Part shown: positions 59,292-64,000 of the stretch, one piece after another
Position numbering within the stretch: position 1 is the stretch's first letter
How the letters are laid out: the number at the start of each line of letters is the position of its first letter
Assembly: GCA_015143295.1 (NCBI GenBank)
Contig: CM026555.1
Span: 248,001-312,000, forward strand
Origin: Tetracentron sinense
Taxonomy: Eukaryota; Streptophyta; Magnoliopsida; Trochodendrales; Trochodendraceae
Direction: 5' to 3'
DNA length: 64,000 nucleotides
Made by a program: the position numbers and the translations under genes
Notes under the pieces: generated by a model
What the model was told of the DNA's origin: nothing
What the model saw: the letters and a program-made list of their open reading frames with translations, nothing else
The model's database searches: none

Positions 59292-61965
59292 CATGGTTCA
59301 AAATATCGGCATCGAGTGTCGTATCGGTAAGTCCAAAACAGGATATGTATCGGACCATATCAGATAGATACGGCGGAAAAAATCAGGTTACGCTAAGAAA
59401 CACTTGGATACGCTTAAGGAAAAACTTGGATATCTTGCATAAAACTTATTTTAATACAAATATAAGGTAAACAAACTAAATGAAGGCCTCCAACTATGTT
59501 TATAAACACTCATAGGAGGGTTAAGAATTTTACATGGTTCAAAATAATGGTATCGGTTGTTATATTGGTAAGTCCAAAATAGGATACGTATCGGTTGGAT
59601 AAGGCGGAACAATTCAGGATACGCTTAAAAAAGCTTGGATACACAAAAAAAAACTTGGAAACCTTGCATGAAACCTCTTTTAATGCAAATATAATCAAAA
59701 AAAACTAAATGAAGGCCTCCAACTATATTTATAATCATACATATTAGAGTAATTTATAAGTTAAAAAGGCGTGCATGTTGATAAACATAGATAAAAATAC
59801 AAACAATAGTCACTTAATCAAGTCTAGGAAATAAAATCTACAGAGGAAATTTGTTTACAAAATACAGAGAGATCGGATCATAATCAATTGTGATTAAGAC
59901 TTCGTATCCCTTAGGGTTCAACAATATAACCTTGGTTTTTTGAAAAGAAATATTTAACTCTGGTTCAAAATTTTTAACCCTTAGGATTAACAGAAATGGT
60001 AGCCCCCATCACACCATTCTAAAGACACAAGGGTTAATTTTTTCATATTGTTAAAAAAAAAACATTTTTTGAAGGACAAGTGTTAACTCCAGTTAAGAAA
60101 TTTTAACCCTTAGAATTTTTTTTTAAAACAAAAACGTATTTCTTAGCTTATATTAGTTTTGCCAAATGCCTCCTATGCCTCATCACATAACTGAAAAGGT
60201 AGCCCAATCGCACCATTCCAAAGCCGCAAGGGTTAATTTTTATCATATATTTTTTGAAAAAAATATAGGTTAGATTGTTGAACCCTAAGGGTTAGTGAAC
60301 CTTAACCATAATTAATAGGAGTTAAAAGGGACACGTGTTGACTTGTGGGTTTTAAAAAAAATTCAACTCTAGTTAAAAAATTTCAACCTTAGGGTTAATT
60401 TTTTAATATTCTTTAAAAACCAAACCCTAAGGGTTAGTGAATCTAAACCAGAGTTAATAACAGTTAAAAGGGACAATGTTGGCTTGTATCTTCGTGATTG
60501 AACTCGGGTGATTGAACTCTCCCCAAATTCATTCATCTCGTTTTGGTTTTGATGGATACGTGTTTAACCAAAAAAAAGGTAAGCACAACACACTGAGTGA
60601 GGATAGCATTCCTCCTTCATAATATTAAGACCCTAAGTATATCAAAAGCCAAACCTTTTGGTTCTTTCTTCAATTTGGCCGAAAGGGGCAAACAGCAAAG
60701 GTTGGTCGTGGCCTCACTCTTTGATTTTTGAGATCGACAGTGGAAATGGACGAAGGCGACGACAGGAACTGCGATTGACGACGATGGCACTCTACAGGCA
60801 GTCGCGCAAAGGTATGTACCCTAATTCCTCGTTCTTCTCTACTAAAAAATCTTTTTTTTTCTTTTTCCACTTCTCAAATTCCTCTATAAAGTGTCATTGG
60901 AAGCTTTGGACATTTATAGAGAGCCAACATCATCATCTTCACGGGTTATGGTGAATGTGCGAATCTCTGTCCCTCCCATGTTGAGCCAATTTTTTTTTAC
61001 TGTTCAAAAACCCATATCGACGCCGTATCGCCCGTATCGGCCTGTATCGAATCGTATCGGCACCGATACGCAATATACAGGCAATACGCCGTTAATATGG
61101 TGAATTTTTTTTCCCCTGTATCTAAGTATCGGGTATGGAAAAACCCAATAGGTATCAGCCGGTATGTATCGATATTTGAAATCATGGAATTTTATAAGTT
61201 AAAAAAGGCGTGCATGCTGATAAACCGGTATGATAATACAAACCTTAGTCACTTAACCAAGTATAGAAAATACAATTTAGATATTAAAACATTACATTCA
61301 ATGAATTAAATAAGAATATATTGAATTACAACCACAAATTATAAGCTTGAATGTAAGTCTTCTTATGCTGAAATGTTACACTATTAGTTGACATTTTGAC
61401 CTTATAGATTAAAATATTTTTAAAGACTAAAATATGAATTTTGTTGCTAAACTTTTGGGTTTTGGGAATATTTTGATATAGTAGAATTTATGAAATTTTA
61501 ATATTTAAGAAATACATTACTATTTGAAAGTTCAATTTTTGACTTGATCCCTAAAAGCCACTAAAAATATGGTTTTGTTTTTTAATTGGAAAGTTGACTT
61601 TTTATTATTTAAGAATTTGGATCTATGATAATTTTTATTGAATTCAAATAGGGGATTAACCTTATTTACATATAAATATTTCAAGTAAATAAAAGTAAAA
61701 TTAATTTTAAATCATTTACTTAAATAATATTTTGTGTAAATAAGTCGTGCATATCAGGTCTGTGTTGTGGATCCTAGTGCAAATGGAAGGAGAAAAAATA
61801 TTAACCGAAAAATCTCTTGTATCGGGAGTATCGGCCCATATCAACTTGAATCTCAAAACGCCCAATACAGGCCGATACAGGGGAGTTCTATTCCATCGTC
61901 CAAGTGTATAGGATAGCTCTAAACCTGCCCGTATCGGCCGATACGTACCGGAATTTTAAACCATG
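59292..61965. mobile_element. hAT-like element hosting a second copy of its own family
   Basis: Ends CATGGTTCAAAATATCGG and, from the right, CATGGTTTAAAATTCCGG. A perfect 8-bp TSD CCCAAAAG lies at 59,284-59,291 and 61,966-61,973. The outer copy consists of 59,292-59,532 and 61,195-61,965; the latter aligns in reverse with 37,346-38,402. GTATCGG/CCGATAC motifs crowd both ends, as hAT subterminal transposase sites often do. No transposase frame. Confidence 0.9.
59533..61186. mobile_element. Inner hAT-like element with a possible captured segment
   Basis: Ends CATGGTTCAAAATAATGG and, from the right, CATGATTTCAAATATCG. A perfect 8-bp TSD GAATTTTA lies at 59,525-59,532 and 61,187-61,194. The interior differs from the outer copy: repeated TTAACCCTTAGGG-type motifs (59,900-60,450), then a more GC-balanced segment (about 60,480-60,980) that may derive from a host gene. 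Short frames at 60,658-60,954 have no recognisable domain. Confidence 0.87.
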
Positions 61966-62212
61966 CCCAAAAGCTATGCAACATAATTCAATTTGATGTA
62001 TTGAGACTCTGTTCCGAAACACAGTAATCTTCAAGTACACTTAGACAGAGAGAGAAGCAAGACAAAGAGAGTATTAAAATCAATTGATCTTAAACACCAG
62101 GGAAAGTTACACTAAATAGAGATTTGAGGCAACCCTTGGAAGAGACGGTCTTTTTGAAAGGTTATCCATCCCAACAATCTAATTCCAATAATTACAACAC
62201 AGTTATTCATTT

Positions 62213-63060
62213 AAAAACCATTTTGGACTAGTTTAAAAATAATAATTTTGTGTTTTACTTAAAAAGTTAAAACCCAACCAAGCCTGACTCGACACGTGTG
62301 TGTTTTGTTTGGTTTGGGCATAGCAAGGTCACAAGGGCCCCTTGAAGGCCCAAGCATTCTTCCAACTTTCCTGATTATATGAGAATGTTTTGGTAGATAT
62401 CCAATGTGGGACTATGCAACACACAATTACATAGAAAACCACACCCACATTAAATGCAAGGTTTACTCTAATAATTTTTTATTCTTTTAAGAGATCCAAC
62501 ACAAACAACTCCATCAATATCAAATTTGTGAAAAACATATTTGATCTCCATGGAGATTGAATTAAAAGAGCAACCACTATTCCCAAATGTATGCTTTTTT
62601 TCAATTGTTTGAAAATTAGCGGTAAAATAAATTATTTAGGGTCAACATTGTTAGTAGACCATTTTATGGTTTTGTGGCCTCCAAAAAGGAGATTTCATCT
62701 TATATTTTAGGGTTCTTCTAAAATAAAGAAAATACATTTCAGTTTCATCCATTTATACTACTCATTTAGGTTTGATATTAATATATATATATTACTGTTC
62801 TAAGGGTGATCTATCATATCCCCACACTCACTGTATTTTCTAAAAAATTATTTATTTATTTAATTTTTTGGATATTAAAATAAGTCCAAAACTAAGTTAG
62901 GGATTTAAGCTACATATTATGTATTTAGGTTTAAAATATTTATATGAGATTTTCTATAGGTGATCTATAAGACCCATAGACTAATCCTTATTTGTGTTAA
63001 GCAAAACTAATTTTTAATTATTTTATATTAATAATTCAAAAAATAAGTTTAATGAACCTG
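62213..63060. other. No gene seen
   Basis: AT-rich spacer with no recognisable frame, repeat or element end. Confidence 0.4.
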
Positions 63061-63099
63061 TTGAAGGGAATAGATTTGGGATAAAATATTATTGTCAAA

Positions 63100-63650
63100 A
63101 TTGCACGTATTACATAAACTCATGGCTTAAGTACGAGAATCTCGCATTCACGGGCTTGGCTTCCTTCCCGCTTAGATGTCTTCCTCTTTCGATCCTACAA
63201 TCCCTTCTGGCCCGTTGATGGAGCTCGACCTCCGTTATTGGATGTGTTTGGCTGAAAAGTTCTCGATGATCCGTCTTCGGCTTCGATTCGTTATGCTCAG
63301 CAGCTCCAACAAGCCCTAAAGTCTCTTGCCGCCTAAAACTCTGCCAAGAAAGCGCTGCTTTACGTTTGATCCTATGTGCCCAAAGAATGCTATGCGTTCT
63401 CCACTTTCGGACCTCGCCAAGAGAGAGCGTGTTTTTTCCTCTGACTTTCTCTCTCATTCGTGGAGCGAAGAAAGCGGGGCCTTTGGCACTTCATTGAAGT
63501 AGGGCGAGCAGCTGGGTAGTGGATTTTTTAGAAAGAGTCTTTCTTTCGGATTGAGTCTGTCCCTCTTCTCCGTGTGTATGGAATGCAGGAATGAATAGAG
63601 CCACGTAGCGTGTAGCATAGCGAATGTTGAATTGTCACATATTATTGGGA
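63100..63650. other. Possible mitochondrial-DNA insertion (NUMT)
   Basis: Base composition jumps from very AT-rich to about balanced. The text (for example GAGCGAAGAAAGCGGGGCC near 63,462 and TTTCTTTCGGATTGAGTC near 63,540) has the look of plant mitochondrial intergenic DNA. A 115-codon minus frame (63,457-63,110) is open but has no known domain. Near-identical TTGAAGGGAATAGATTTGGG words flank it at 63,060 and 63,669. The organelle origin is from style only and was not checked. Confidence 0.4.
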
Positions 63651-63668
63651 GGCAATAAGGTGGCCCTA

Positions 63669-64000
63669 TTGAAGGGAATAGATTTGGGACAAAATGTAGC
63701 TACTACGGAATCAAGTTAAGTGGTGGCAGAATGACTTACTTGAAACAATATTTAGCCGGTCGATATCCCACCATGTGGGTCTGCCCATCATGTTAGTACA
63801 TAATTAGGGAACATCTCTCGCGCTGCCTGGGCACAATGACGATAGAAGAAGACAGAGAACAATGCTTCCACCAAATGATATTGAGTGGTAGCATAGTGAC
63901 TGTTGAAAGGAATAGATTTGGGACAAAATGAAGATAATTTAATTTCAAATTAAGTGGTAGTGACGCAACTCGCTTGAAGGAACATTTAATCAGTGGATAT
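63669..64000. repeat. Start of a tandem repeat of about 235 bp, cut by the window
   Basis: GAAGGGAATAGATTTGGGAC (63,671) recurs as GAAAGGAATAGATTTGGGAC (63,906), each followed by AAGTTAAGTGGTGGC / AATTAAGTGGTAGTG and then an ACTTGAA / GCTTGAA block. A third copy of the first word is at 63,062. This may be a local satellite or an element with internal repeats; it runs off the window. Confidence 0.55.

Larger units (their letters stand above)
52400..62202 (-). mobile_element. Probable full-length L1-type LINE, interrupted by an LTR element and a hAT-like element
   Basis: The 3' A tail is at 52,397-52,403 (T-run on plus). A 10-bp match TTATTCATTT at 52,390-52,399 and 62,203-62,212 could be the TSD. 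Without the inserts it would be about 5.9 kb, normal for a plant L1. ORF2, N to C on minus: endonuclease (about 56,130-55,400; LCLSESKL, SDHVPIVLES), reverse transcriptase (about 54,940-53,950, where the usual FADD reads FEDD), connector and zf-RVT (53,900-52,900), and the C-terminal WMMWKERNLRVFED near 52,690. Upstream, 56,200-57,750 and 58,953-59,204 would be ORF1, with a basic RKRLRWVKR part. Many stops and frame changes. Confidence 0.72.

Noticed and set aside
59900-60450. Interstitial telomere repeat (CCCTAAA-like words)
   Set aside because: Only scattered AACCCTTAGGG / AACCCTAAGGG words within a hAT-like element, not a tandem telomere array.

Overview
This is a transposon-dense stretch of a plant nuclear genome, most likely an angiosperm with a large genome; I cannot name the species. 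Evidence: Sirevirus-type Ty1/copia and chromovirus-like Ty3/gypsy LTR elements, plant L1-type LINEs, a tRNA-derived SINE, many hAT-type elements with 8-bp target-site duplications (TSDs), a Helitron-like 3' end, GT-AG introns with pyrimidine tracts, AT-rich spacers and a possible organelle-derived fragment.

Layout. 1-12,859: remains of one Sirevirus-like copia 3' end, itself a landing pad for a nested stack of gypsy-type LTRs: an LTR at 1-4,014 (holding an inverted solo LTR at 843-3,080), then solo LTRs at 4,453-6,829, 7,367-10,391 and 11,153-12,827. 12,908-13,146: a degraded hAT-like MITE. 13,178-25,734: a Sirevirus with both LTRs, PBS, polypurine tracts, gag, pol and an env-like region, on the minus strand, flanked by ATGAT; a solo LTR (17,910-19,788) sits inside its RNase H region. 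It interrupted an old LINE whose zinc-binding tail remains at about 25,750-26,600. 27,001-29,073: another solo LTR, inside decayed gypsy-like sequence. 30,080-30,303: a SINE.

31,800-52,400 appears to include the introns of one host gene on the minus strand. Three exons can be supported (51,439-51,554; 44,056-44,197; 33,875-34,264). Splice phases agree across all three, and joined they give a basic, Cys-containing motif followed by an acidic Glu/Gln-rich segment. The introns hold a 5'-truncated LINE (39,122-43,531, itself cut by a hAT element), hAT elements at 31,801, 34,608, 37,346 and 46,513, a Helitron end, a third LINE tail at 50,387, and LTR and chromodomain fragments. 52,400-62,202 is probably a full-length second LINE on the minus strand, cut by an LTR element and by a hAT element that contains a second copy of its own family. 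63,100-63,650 resembles plant mitochondrial DNA.

The most interesting signals are in the LTRs. Clusters of short perfect palindromes lie about 50-250 bp upstream of the TATA box in otherwise unrelated LTR families, and also in front of the env-like frame of the Sirevirus. A 21-nt hairpin is shared by five diverged gypsy-type LTRs. One LTR carries a seven-copy tandem array whose unit folds into a hairpin with compensatory changes between copies. No rRNA, tRNA, CRISPR or complete host gene was found. Element ends were located by eye from TSDs and terminal repeats. Similarity statements are visual estimates, not computed.
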